DNA of 64,000 nucleotides, taken from NCBI GenBank assembly GCA_014526335.1, contig JACTAT010000215.1, positions 374,797 to 438,796 on the forward strand. The letters run 5' to 3'. Below, in pieces: positions 54,461-64,000 of the stretch. The stretch is from Chrysaora quinquecirrha (taxonomy: Eukaryota; Cnidaria; Scyphozoa; Semaeostomeae; Pelagiidae). The position numbers and the translations under genes are program-made. How positions within the stretch are numbered: position 1 is the stretch's first letter; each line of letters begins with the position of its first letter. The notes beneath the pieces are model-generated. The model worked only from the letters and a program-made list of their open reading frames with translations, did no database searches and was not told where the DNA came from.

Positions 54461-55980
54461 TTCGTGATGTAGCAAAACCGTCAAACATTGTGTTAGACAA
54501 GCAAATCTGAAATGTTTGGCAAACAATGTTTGATAGTTTAGTCAGGTCCTTATTTTTTAACATTTGTTTCATAAAAGCAATGTTTGACCGTTTAACTAGA
54601 CAAACATTGTACAACAAATATATCTCATCTATGCTTCTCAAACAACCTTCGTTTGACAAACAATGTTTTGTTTGACAAGAAAACTTTGTGCAGTGGCCAA
54701 CAAACGGTCAACAGCGCTTGTTTGGTCAATCAAACATTGTTGGTCAAACATTTGAGATTTGCTTCACACAAGCAACTAGCTAGCCAAACACTGCACAACA
54801 ATACACCTCATTTATGTTTGTTAAACAATGTTTTGTTTGACAAAAGACGGCTGTTTGAATGTTTTGTTTGACAAGAAAACTTTTTTGAGTGGCCAACAAC
54901 GGTCAACAATGCTTGTTAGGTCAATCAAACATTGTTTATCAAACATTTGAGATTTGCTTCACACAAACAATAAGCTAGCCAAACACTGCACAACAATACA
55001 CCTCATTTATGTTTGTTAAACAATGTTTTGTTTGACAAAAGACGGCTGTTTGAATGTTTTGTTTGACAAGAAAACTTTTGTGCAGTGGCTAACAAACAGT
55101 CAACAATGCTTGTTAGGTCAATCGAACATTGTTAGTCAAACATTTGAGATTTGCTTCACACAAGCAACTAGCTAGCCAAACACTGCACAACAATAAATCT
55201 CATCTATGCTTATCAAACAATGTTTTGCTTGATAAAAGACCTTTGTTTGATTTGAATCCTTTTTTTGACAAGAAAACTTTTGTGCAGTGGCCAACAAACG
55301 GTCAACAATGCTTGTTAGGTCAATAAAACATTGTTGGTCAAACATTTGAGATTTGCCTCAGACAAGCAATAAGCAAGCCAAACACTGCACAAGGAATATA
55401 ACTCATCCATGCTTAGCAAACAAGGTATTGCTTGACAAAAGACGTTTGTTTGAATGTTTTGTTCGACAAGGAAACTTTTGTGCAGTGGCCAACAAACGGT
55501 CAACAATGCTTGTTAAGTCAATAAAACATTGTTTGTTAAACATTCGAGATTTGCTTCACACAAGCAACTCGCTAGCCAAACACTGCACAACAATACATCT
55601 GATCTATGCTCACAAACAATGTTCTGCTTGACAAACGACGTTTGTTTGAATGTTTTGTTTGACTGGAAAACTTTTGTGCACTGGCCAACAAACGATCAAC
55701 AATGCTTGTTAGGTCAATCAAAGATTGTTTGTCAAACATTTGAGATTTTCTTTCCTGAGACACAATGCTGACAGTATTGATCTGTCGCAGACATTGCTTG
55801 TCAAACATTTTCTGGGTTTGACAATGATGATGTTTTTGAAATTGCTATGTAAATTCTGACTGACGAACGAACAATATTTTGTGAAGTGGCCAAATGGTCA
55901 TTCAAACATTGCTTATAAAGCAAATCTCAAATGTTTGACCAGCCATGTTTAATAGCTGAGTCAGGGCCTTACACTTCTTG
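54460..55980. repeat. ~195-bp tandem array (CAAACATTGTTGGTCAAAC)
   Basis: Six or seven units. GGTCAATCAAACATTG, AACATTTGAGATTTGC, CTAGCCAAACACTGCAC, AAACAATGTTTTG, GACAAGAAAACTTTTGTG and CAGTGGCCAACAAACGG recur at about 54725, 54930, 55117, 55320, 55517 and 55715. The ends show TAAGGRCCTGACTAAAC-type text. Open frames across it are artefacts. Confidence 0.9.
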
Positions 55981-56500
55981 TCAGACGATAAAACATTAAT
56001 GATGAAACATTTGCTAATAGAATATCGAAAAAGAACAAACACACATGTAATCAATTCGAGGCTAACAGACAAAATTAAGTACTGGAGAATACTATAAAAT
56101 CAAAACAAGATTTAAAAAAGCCCTCGCTGTGCAGTAAATACACTTAAATGCTTATTGAAATCTTAGGTGGGGTAAAAAAACGCGCAAAAAGACTTGGCAT
56201 ACATTGCTGGCCTGCTTTATTGAAAATAGGATCAAGTACGAAGAATTATACAAAACGTTTTGTATTGTTAATAGTACATTAATATACGAATTATATACAT
56301 AAAATATTTAATCATATAAAATTTCAAAATCGAATAAAAAAGTACAAAATAAAATTACCGGTATTAAAATAAGATGTAGTTACTCTTGGTTTTGGCCAAA
56401 TGCTTAAAATTCGTTTATAAAATATTGTTTGCAGAACATTTTAAATTAATTCATTAGGCAAAATGTTTTGCTGTTTTGGCATGTCGCAAAACATTAGCTC
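55980..56500. other. AT-rich spacer, no gene seen
   Basis: Unique AT-rich sequence between two arrays with isolated AAAACATT words at the right end. Confidence 0.4.
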
Positions 56501-56624
56501 TTTAAACATTTTTGGAGTGTGACAAGAATAAAATGTTTTTGAAAGTTTTCAAAAATATTGATAAGCGATTATCGAACAACGTTTCGCACCGTGGCACAAA
56601 CGTCAAAAAACAAACCATTTCTCG

Positions 56625-57066
56625 TCAAACATTTCTCGTCAAAACATTGCTCATTTCAAAAACATTGCTCATTTCAAAAACATTGCTCATTTCAAAAACA
56701 TTGCTCATTTCAAAAACATTGCTCATTTCAAAAACATTGCTCATTTCAAAAACATTGCTCATTTCAAAAACATTGCTCATTTCAAAAACATTGCTCATTT
56801 CAAAAACATTGCTCATTTCAAAAACACTGCTCATTTCAAAAACATTGCTCATTTCAAAAACATTGCTCATTTCAAAAACATTGCTCATTTCAAAAACATT
56901 GCTCATTTCAAAAACATTGCTCATTTCAAAAACATTGTTCATTTCAAAAACATTGTTCATTTCAAAAACATTGCTCATTTCAAAAACATTGCTCATTTCA
57001 AAAACATTGCTCATTTCAAAAACATTGCTCATTTCAAAAACATTGCTCATTTCAAAAACATTGCAG
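56625..57066. repeat. 18-bp satellite, about 23 units
   Basis: AAAACATTGCTCATTTCA repeated with almost no variation; one CACTG and two CATTGTTC variants. It is open in several frames because 18 is divisible by 3. The word AAAACATTGCTC also occurs in the neighbouring ~195-bp array, so the satellite probably grew out of it. Confidence 0.97.
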
Positions 57067-57299
57067 GTCAACGGTTTGGAGTGAGAACAGCATAAATTGT
57101 TTTTGAAAAATTTTTCAAAAAACAATGCTAAGGGAACTCTGATTTCCAAACAATGTTTCGCCACATGACAAAAAGTCCTAGAATACAGTAGTCTTTAGAC
57201 ATTGCGGTGTGACGACTATAGTACGTTAATTTAAAAAGTAAGTTAAACCAGTTTTAAACCATAGTAGTTTAATAACTAATTGTCAAGAATAGCAAACAC

Positions 57300-60125
57300 T
57301 ACGATATAGATTTTCGGGTTATGTGCACCCCTATATGAGACTTTTAAAACAATTTTTTATCGATTGTATATCTTATTTAAGATTGTCATCCAAAGTAATC
57401 GAATTGATCTGGATCAACCTGTTATAAATAAACTTTGTTCAAAAGTGATATGGTGTGAAAACATTGGATATGTAAAGTAATCTAAGACGGGTTATGTGCA
57501 CACCTATAAGACTTTTAAAAAAATTTTTCATCAATTCCATATCTCATTTAAGATTGTCATCCAAAGTAATCGAATTGATTTGCATCAACTTGGTATAAAT
57601 AAACTTGGTTTAAAAGTCTTGTGGCGTGAAAACAATGAATATGTAAAGTATCTAAGACGGGTTATGTGCACACCTATATAAGACTTTTAAAACAATTTTT
57701 CATCGATTGCATATCTTATTTAAGATTGTCATCCAAAGTAATCAAATCAATCTGGGTCAATCTGGTATAAAAAAACTTGGTTTAACAGTCTTGTGGCGTG
57801 AAAATAGTGAATATGTAAAGTAATCTAAGACGGGTTATGTGCACACCTATATAAGACTTTTAAAACAATTTTTCATCGATTGTATATCTTATTTAAGATT
57901 GTCATCCAAAGTAATCGAATTGATCTGGGTCAACCGGGTATAAATAAACTTGGTTCAAAGTGTTATAGTGTGAAAACAGTGAATATGTAAAGTAATCTAA
58001 GACGGGTTATGTGCACACCCATATAAGACTTTTAAAACAATTTTTCATCGATTGTATATCTTATTTAAGATTGTCATCCAAAGTAATCGAATTGATCTGA
58101 GTCAACCTGGTATAAATAAACTTGGTTTAAAAGTCTTGTGGCGTGAAAACAGTGAATATGTAAAGTAATCTAAGACGGGTTATGTGCACATCTATATCAG
58201 ACTTTTAAAACAATTTTTCATCGATTGTATATCTTATTTAAGATTGTCCTCCAAAGTAATCGAATTGATCTGAGTCAGCCTGGTATAAATAAACTTGGTT
58301 TAAAAGTCTTGTGGCGTGAAAACAGTGAATATGTAAAGTAATCTAAGACGGGTTATGTGCACACCTATATAAGACTTTTAAAACAATTTTTCATCGAGTG
58401 TATATCTTATTTAAGATTGTCATCCAAAGTAATCGAATTGATCTGAGTCAACCTGGTATAAATAAACTTGGTTTAAAAGTCTTGTGGCGTGAAAACAGTG
58501 AATATGTAAAGTAATCTAAGACGGGTTATGTGCACACCTATATAAGACTTTTAAAACAATTTTTCATCGAGTGTATATCTTATTTAAGATTGTCATCCAA
58601 AGTAATCGAATTGATCTGAGTCAACCTGGTATAAATAAACTTGGTTTAAAAGTCTTGTGGCGTGAAAACAGTGAATATGTAAAGTAATCTAAGACGGGTT
58701 ATGTCCACACCTATATAAGACTTTTAAAACAAATTTTCATCGATTGCATATCTTATTTAAGATTGTCATCCAAAGTAATCGAATCAATCTGGGTCAATCT
58801 GGTATAAAAGAACTTGGTTTAAAACTCTTGTGGCGTGAAAACAGTGAATATGTAAAGTAATCTAAGACGGGTTATGTCCACACCTATATAAGACTTTTAA
58901 AACAATTTTTCATCGATTGTATATCTTATTTAAGATTGTCATCCAAAGTAATCGAATCAATCTGGGTCAATCTGGTATAAAAGAACTTGGTTTAAAACTC
59001 TTGTGGCGTGAAAACAGTGAATATGTAAAGTAATCTAAGACGGGTTATGTCCACACCTATATAAGACTTTTAAAACAAATTTTCATCGATTGCATATCTT
59101 ATTTAAGATTGTCATCCAAAGTAATCGAATCAATCTGGGTCAATCTGGTATAAAAGAACTTGGTTTAAAACTCTTGTGGCGTGAAAACAGTGAATATGTA
59201 AAGTAATCTAAGACGGGTTATGTCCACACCTATATAAGACTTTTAAAACAATTTTTCATCGAGTGTATATCTTATTTAAGATTGTCATCCAAAGTAATCG
59301 AATCAATCTGGGTCAATCTGGTATAAAAGAACTTGGTTTAAAACTCTTGTGGCGTGAAAACAGTGAATATGTAAAGTAATCTAAGACGGGTTATGTCCAC
59401 ACCTATATAAGACTTTTAAAACAATTTTTCATCGATTGTATATCTTATTTAAAATTGTCATCCAAAGTAATCGAATTGATCTGGGTCAACCTGGTATAAA
59501 AGAACTTGGTTTAAAATTCTTGCGGCGCAAAAACAGTGAACATGTAAAGTAATCTAAGACGGGTTATGTGCACACCTATATAAGACTTTTAAAACAATTT
59601 TTCATCGATTGCATATCTTATTTAAGATTGTCATTCAAAGTAATCGAATCAATCTGGGTCAACCTGTTATAAATAAACTTGGTTCAAAGTGTTATGGTAT
59701 GAAAACAGTGAATATGTAAAGTAATTTAAGACGGGTTATGTGCACACCTGTGTGAGGCTTGTAAAACATTTTGGCATCGATTGTATATCTTATTTAAGAT
59801 TGCCATCCAAAGTAATCGAATTGATCTGGATCAACCTGGTATAAATGAACTTGGTTCAAAGTGTTATGGTGTGAAAACAGTGAATATGTAAAGTAATTTA
59901 AGACGGGTTATGTGCACACCTGTGTGAGGCTTGTAAAACATTTTGGCATCGATTGTATATCTTATTTAAGATTGCCATCCAAAGTAATCGAATTGATCTG
60001 GATCAACCTGGTATAAATGAACTTGGTTCAAAGTGTTATGGTGTGAAAACATTGAATATGTAAAGTAATTTAAGACGGGTTATGTGCACACCTATATAAG
60101 GCTTTTAAAACAATTAAAACAATTT
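57300..60125. repeat. ~173-bp satellite array, about 17 units
   Basis: GACGGGTTATGTGCACACC begins units at 57486, 57656, 57829, 58001, 58174, 58347 and then every ~173 bp to about 60075. The first unit starts near 57308. Each has CTATATAAGACTTTTAAAAC, TTTCATCGATTGTATATC, AAGATTGTCATCCAAAGTAA, TCGAATTGATCTGGGTCAAC, GGTATAAATAAACTTGG and TGTGGCGTGAAAACAGTG. Central units are nearly identical. The last three form a subfamily with CACCTGTGTGAGGCTTG. Some units have ATGTCCACACC in place of ATGTGCACACC. Confidence 0.97.
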
Positions 60126-60159
60126 ATCATCAATGATTTATCCTAATATATATATAAGA

Positions 60160-60565
60160 AATGCACATATTGCGAGTAACAATCATTTTTTATAAGAAAT
60201 TTTATTCCACAAATCATAGTAGGATTTCCTAGGCTTTGGCACTCAAATCATGGGAAACGTTTCTTGAAGAGGTTCTGAAATTTCTAAGCAGACTTTTCTA
60301 AATTATACTGAAACGATTCAAGTATAGCCTAAGGTACTAGTTTTGAGCAAGAAGATTTGAGAAAATAAAGGATATAGTAACAAGAAGGGTCAATATATGT
60401 TTGAAACCCCGATGAAAAGGGATTTTAATTGTGAAGTTGCAAAACGAATAAAATTTCTTAGGTTTTGGCTGCCATTATTCTTATCCATTCAAAAACGGTT
60501 TCTAAATCTCCACGAAAACGGTTTGAGAAGGTTCTTATAAGAGGTTTCTCATGCAAAATGAGTGC
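60160..60565. mobile_element. Family B-related element
   Basis: ATTTTTTATAAGAAATTTTA on the left and GGTTCTTATAAGAGGTTTC on the right are inverted and resemble the family B ends. The outer boundary is uncertain. It separates the satellite from the NACHT gene. Confidence 0.4.
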
Positions 60566-60701
60566 ATAGGCAAATACTATCTAGTCAAAAGAATTGTACA
60601 AATTTAAATATGAATTAGTAGTATTAAAATTAGATGTAGTAAATCATATAAAAAATGCAAATAAAAGGTGATAAAAAGCAAACATGTTGACGAAGTAAGA
60701 A

Positions 60702-62743
60702 TCAGTCAGAAGTTTTGATTGAGTTCAGTTCATCAATTCCATATTCCAAGTGATCAAAGGTTGGACCGACTATTGTCAACCATTTGAATCGAAAATTCTT
60801 TTGATGCCTGCATCTGTTGATTTCTTCAATAAGATACTCTTTTTGTTCACAATTTAACTGACGGAATATACAGTTTTTAATGTATGGGGCACAACCAATC
60901 ACAGCATCGAATGTTTCCTTGTCAGTATCTTCAGATTTATTCCAATATGAAAAAATCTCCAATTTCGATTCCTCTTTCATAATTCCATTCTTAAGAGATT
61001 CTATATCATCAATGGTAATTTCCTCTATGAAAGTCAGGTTAACCTGACGAAATAAATGCAACCAAGATAGCAGATCAAGTGTTTGCTTAGATCGGGAAAA
61101 AGTCGATCCAGGTAAAGAAATTCTCATATCAGCAAGCAAATCGCTCAAATTACAATTTTGCACCAAGTGGATAAAATGTAACAGGTGAAAAATATTTAGC
61201 TGTGTTAACAGTTTGAGTATGTAGGATTCGTAGTAATTACAAACAAATTTTTTAACAAAGTTCTCGCCAATTCGCTCATCCACTTCAAATGCTTCGTGAA
61301 TAAGCTGTAACTGATAAATAAGATCTGTCCCTCCTCGAGTATTGTCCCGAAATTCTAAAATAAGAGATCTCTTATCCGGTGTATTTTCAACTTTGACACA
61401 TGACGAAAGAAACAAACTAACGATATCAAAATTCTGATTTCGTTGTGCAGCAGAGGAAAATCCAACCACAAATAAAAAAACCTGATTCCATCTTTTCTTA
61501 ATTATCTCGTTCATAGCGACATTAGTATGAAAGCAGTGAATTGCAGCAAAAAACTCATGAAGTGTAAGGTGCTTGAATTCATAATAGTATCCAAATTCCG
61601 TTTCCTTTTTGTTAATAAATACTTCAAGCACTTCCTTCTCTCTCGAGTTACTATTGAACTTATTATCGATTTCACTGAATTGGTCTTTATCAAAGACAAT
61701 TTTATTTTCTAGAAGGAGATTGTAGGCCACTTCTGCGATCAGTTTGATACATGTTGACAACCTTTCATCATTCAAAATTTCGTATGCTCTTTTTTCTGCA
61801 TAATTTTGGAAATGCTGTCTTAGAAAAGAAATGAAAACCCATACGTAGAGATGGGTCACCCTGGTTATCTCTACGCCTCTTCCTTCAACTGCTAATACAC
61901 AGCAAATGCTGTGTAGGTACTGTGGAATGGTGCTTAAACCGTCCAGACTTCGGTTGTTTTCAAGAGCATCAAAAATTTCTCTCTTAACGTCTTCGTCTCC
62001 ACTTGTAAAATTTCCAACAAACTTTTTAATTTCGCTTTCAGAGAAGCCAACAATGGACAATGTCCGTAGTTTTCCTGTTATACTTTGATTTTTCATTAGT
62101 TCTTCCTCTTTGTGCGGTCTTCCGGTTATGATTGTCGAATGACCAAGAAGGGGGTCAAAATCTTTATCAAGCAAATTTCTTAAAATGGTTAACTCATTTA
62201 ACTGCTTTCCTAAGTCATCTATTTCATCTATACCATCGACAATTATAAGGATTTTGTTGCTTTGACCGTGCAAGTCCTCAATCTTTACGCCAAAATTATC
62301 ATGCCAAAATTCATCGATTGTCTTCCCCTTGTATAAACGCAAGTCCCTACATCTTAACAGAAACACAAAGTCAAATATATCACTGTACAGATCATTATTA
62401 GCCCATGCAAAGTTGATCCATTCAGCAAGCGTGGTCTTTCCTATCCCAGCAACACCACGAATAAAATACCTTTGATCATCATCACACATCAAATCCTTTA
62501 GGTCGATTCTATTTCCTGCTGCTGAGCCAACCAACTTCCTATAGTTAAACAGCTCATTTCCCATACTTTGCTCTTCATACATAGAATTTACAACAACAAT
62601 CTCCACATTGTATTCCTTGCGATTTCGTAGATCATAATCAAAAGATCTAATAATTCTACCCGATTCCATCTTTGATTTAAGAACGGGAACATGCCATTGC
62701 TTTAATTTTTTAATACACCTTGTCTTGTAATCTTGTACCACAT
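60702..62743 (-). CDS. NACHT-domain (NLR-type) protein, large exon
   Basis: NACHT proteins are STAND-class NTPases that oligomerise when triggered and act in innate immunity or cell death. Numbering from the codon at 62741: a ~85-residue leader; Walker A GVAGIGKTT at 96-104; Walker B ILIIVDGIDEIDD at 164-176; sensor-type TIITGRP at 203-209; IPQYLHSIC at 272-280, the GxP-like helix; and FKHLTLHEFFAA in the winged-helix region (about 390). The remaining ~280 residues are helical and show no leucine-rich, WD or TPR repeats. The first codon here is GTG, not ATG: a TTTTTTTAG acceptor ends at 62744 and the exon enters in phase. At least one 5' exon, probably coding a Death-fold or other effector domain, is therefore missing. 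Upstream DNA is a Penelope-like element and no such exon is seen. The stop is at 60702. No frameshift or stop breaks the 679 codons. Confidence 0.85.
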
Positions 62744-62744
62744 C

Positions 62745-63405
62745 TAAAAAAATCCAGCTTTACGTAACCAAGGTGAAGCGAAAGGATCGGGGGGAGGGGT
62801 CTCTTCCCTATGGGTGGCCGAGGATGTGCTGCCGAGATTTTACAGACCCACCTACTTACTGTATAAGAGAATTTCAAAAATATAGATAACTTTATTTAAA
62901 CGTTTCGATCTATGATCTTCATCAGTAACTGTTCTTACAATGATTTGGGGCCTACTTAAATACCTATATTACAATGGGGTTACAACACAATAGCAACCTA
63001 TCATGGGAACCTGCCTAATACAACATAATGAATAAGACGAAATTATGGAGAGGGCCGTGGAGAAAAAGACAATAGAAAGGGAAAGACCAAGAGGAGAGGC
63101 TTAATTAGCGCGAAAGTTAAGAGTGTTATGCTGTAGAGAGAAAGACAATAGAAGTGAAAGACAAAGAGGAGAGGATAAATTAGCGCGAAAGTTAAGAGTG
63201 ACTTGCCGTCTGTCCCAAGAGAAATAAAGGAACGAAAAAGCAAAAAAACAAAAACAAAAAACAGGATACAGTATAGAGAAAATAAAAATAAAAATAAAAC
63301 CATAAGAGCCCACACAGGTCCCTCCACACATAAATATAAGGAAAACAATTACAAATTAGAAAAGGAAAAAAGGTTAAAAATAGTAAAAACATGGGAGTAA
63401 CAGGT
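62745..63405 (-). mobile_element. 3' region of the Penelope-like element with hammerhead-like core
   Basis: The minus strand holds CTGATGA (62925-62919), a GATC-ATA-GATC hairpin, and GAAAC (62906-62902): the hammerhead core order with a 4-bp stem II. Such motifs are known in the terminal repeats of Penelope-like elements. Between it and the nuclease are two direct copies of GAGGCTTAATTAGCGCGAAA or GGATAAATTAGCGCGAAAG, with AGTTAAGAGTG (63090-63135 and 63170-63205), and an A-rich stretch. Open frames rich in Phe and Leu here are artefacts. Confidence 0.55.
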
Positions 63406-64000
63406 CTAGGAGTCCACAAGTCTAACATTAAGCCCCCTAGGTGCAAAAGTATCCAACTTAAACTGCCAAAATCCTTCTCTAACCCTAGAGTCCCCACATA
63501 ACCTATCAATGATTTGCAAACTAATATCCTCCTGAAAACCGTGATGACCCGCCTCTTGAAAATGCCTGAAAAATTCTACTTGTGGAACCAGTTCTCCTCT
63601 CTCAAACCTCCTAGCACACGACTTATAATTATTAAACCTACTACGGAACGGAGTAAATGTACTGCCTACATACTGTACACCACAGACCTTGCAACCCAAC
63701 AAATAAACTACACCCGATGAATAACAATCAAATCTAGAATTTATCCTATACTCACTACTACTAACATGACTCACAAACTTATCTCCCTCTTTCATGAACT
63801 GACAAATCTGACAACGAGCCTTACCACAGCGATAACAACCCTTAACAAAGTCCTCCTGCCGCACAGGTGCAAGCCTAGCCCTAACCAGCAAGTCCTTGAG
63901 GTTTTTGGCATGTCTAAAAGCAACAAGCGGTTTGTTAGGAAAGACCCTCTTGTGCTCTTCAGACGCCTCCAACATAGGCTGAAGCCTACTTGTGATATTA
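63406..64000 (-). CDS. Penelope-like retroelement protein, GIY-YIG endonuclease end
   Basis: The frame is open to the right edge, so the reverse transcriptase lies outside. It shows PNKPLVAFRHAKNLKDLLVR, the linker seen after Penelope-type RT, then a zinc-binding CYRCGKARCQIC (CX2CX4CX2C). The GIY-YIG core follows: GVVYLLGCKVCGVQYVGST and FRSRFNNYKSCARR, then HFQEAGHHGFQED and EGFWQFKLDTFAPRGLN. The nuclease nicks target DNA to prime insertion. The frame has no stops to RLVDS, so the copy may be young. It sits just upstream of the NACHT exon, same strand. Confidence 0.85.
   Translation of the reverse strand, partial: NITSRLQPMLEASEEHKRVFPNKPLVAFRHAKNLKDLLVRARLAPVRQEDFVKGCYRCGKARCQICQFMKEGDKFVSHVSSSEYRINSRFDCYSSGVVYLLGCKVCGVQYVGSTFTPFRSRFNNYKSCARRFERGELVPQVEFFRHFQEAGHHGFQEDISLQIIDRLCGDSRVREGFWQFKLDTFAPRGLNVRLVDS

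Noticed and set aside
56512..57164. Three overlapping frames of about 180 residues (LLISKT, QKHCSF, NVFEMS repeats)
   Set aside because: An 18-bp satellite is open in several frames; nothing marks a gene.
60702..64000. A prokaryote-like defence system with NACHT ATPase and GIY-YIG nuclease
   Set aside because: The NACHT exon has eukaryotic splice borders and the nuclease belongs to a Penelope-type retroelement that merely lies next to it.

Overview
The window is 64 kb of a eukaryotic nuclear genome, AT-rich, with genes cut into many short exons and introns packed with repeats. The gene set points to an early-branching animal, most probably a cnidarian such as a coral or sea anemone. It has conserved animal housekeeping genes with phase-perfect splice sites, a large NACHT (NLR-type) protein, Penelope-like retroelements, tRNA-derived SINEs and many small TA-flanked or fold-back DNA elements. 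The phylum is an inference; no species can be named from sequence alone.

Genes, left to right. LSM7 (+, 60-4294) is complete in four exons. A CDC42 small effector gene (-, 16328-12161) is complete in four exons. The C-terminal third of muscle/liver-type glycogen synthase (GYS, -, 26740-20525) follows in five exons. A block of exactly 500 Ns lies at 28176-28675. The N-terminal and middle part of carnitine O-palmitoyltransferase 1 (CPT1, -, 39931-30854) follows in six exons. Next come two terminal exons of an RD/RS-rich protein (+, 48970-49606) and complete two-exon MIC13/QIL1 (-, 53743-52600). A NACHT-domain exon of about 680 codons (-, 62743-60702) and the 3' end of a Penelope-like element with a GIY-YIG nuclease (-, 64000-63406) close the window. 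CPT1 and GYS lie head to tail on the same strand, and the missing end of each faces the N block. The simplest reading is that the gap hides both the CPT1 3' half and the GYS 5' half.

The rest is repeats. Large arrays are a CCACCACA-rich ~62-bp array (5.24-8.11 kb), a 30-bp array (9.59-10.43 kb), CTAA and CTGA tetranucleotide arrays, a 1.3-kb homopurine GAA tract (32.2-33.5 kb), an AATAC array, an AAGC array, a ~195-bp array (54.5-55.9 kb), an 18-bp array (56.6-57.07 kb) and a ~173-bp satellite of about 17 units (57.3-60.1 kb). Dispersed elements include two related TA-flanked families whose termini start CACT followed by a T run, pogo/Tigger-like elements, a mariner-like element with long terminal inverted repeats, an element with a perfect 8-bp target duplication, several fold-back families and three tRNA-like SINE families.

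The most unusual pattern is in CPT1. Tandem repeats and partial exon duplications sit directly against its splice sites in at least three introns, creating decoy acceptors, decoy donors and a poison-exon-like copy. The genes share no pathway apart from energy metabolism (GYS, CPT1, MIC13), and I see no operon-like or defence-island organisation.
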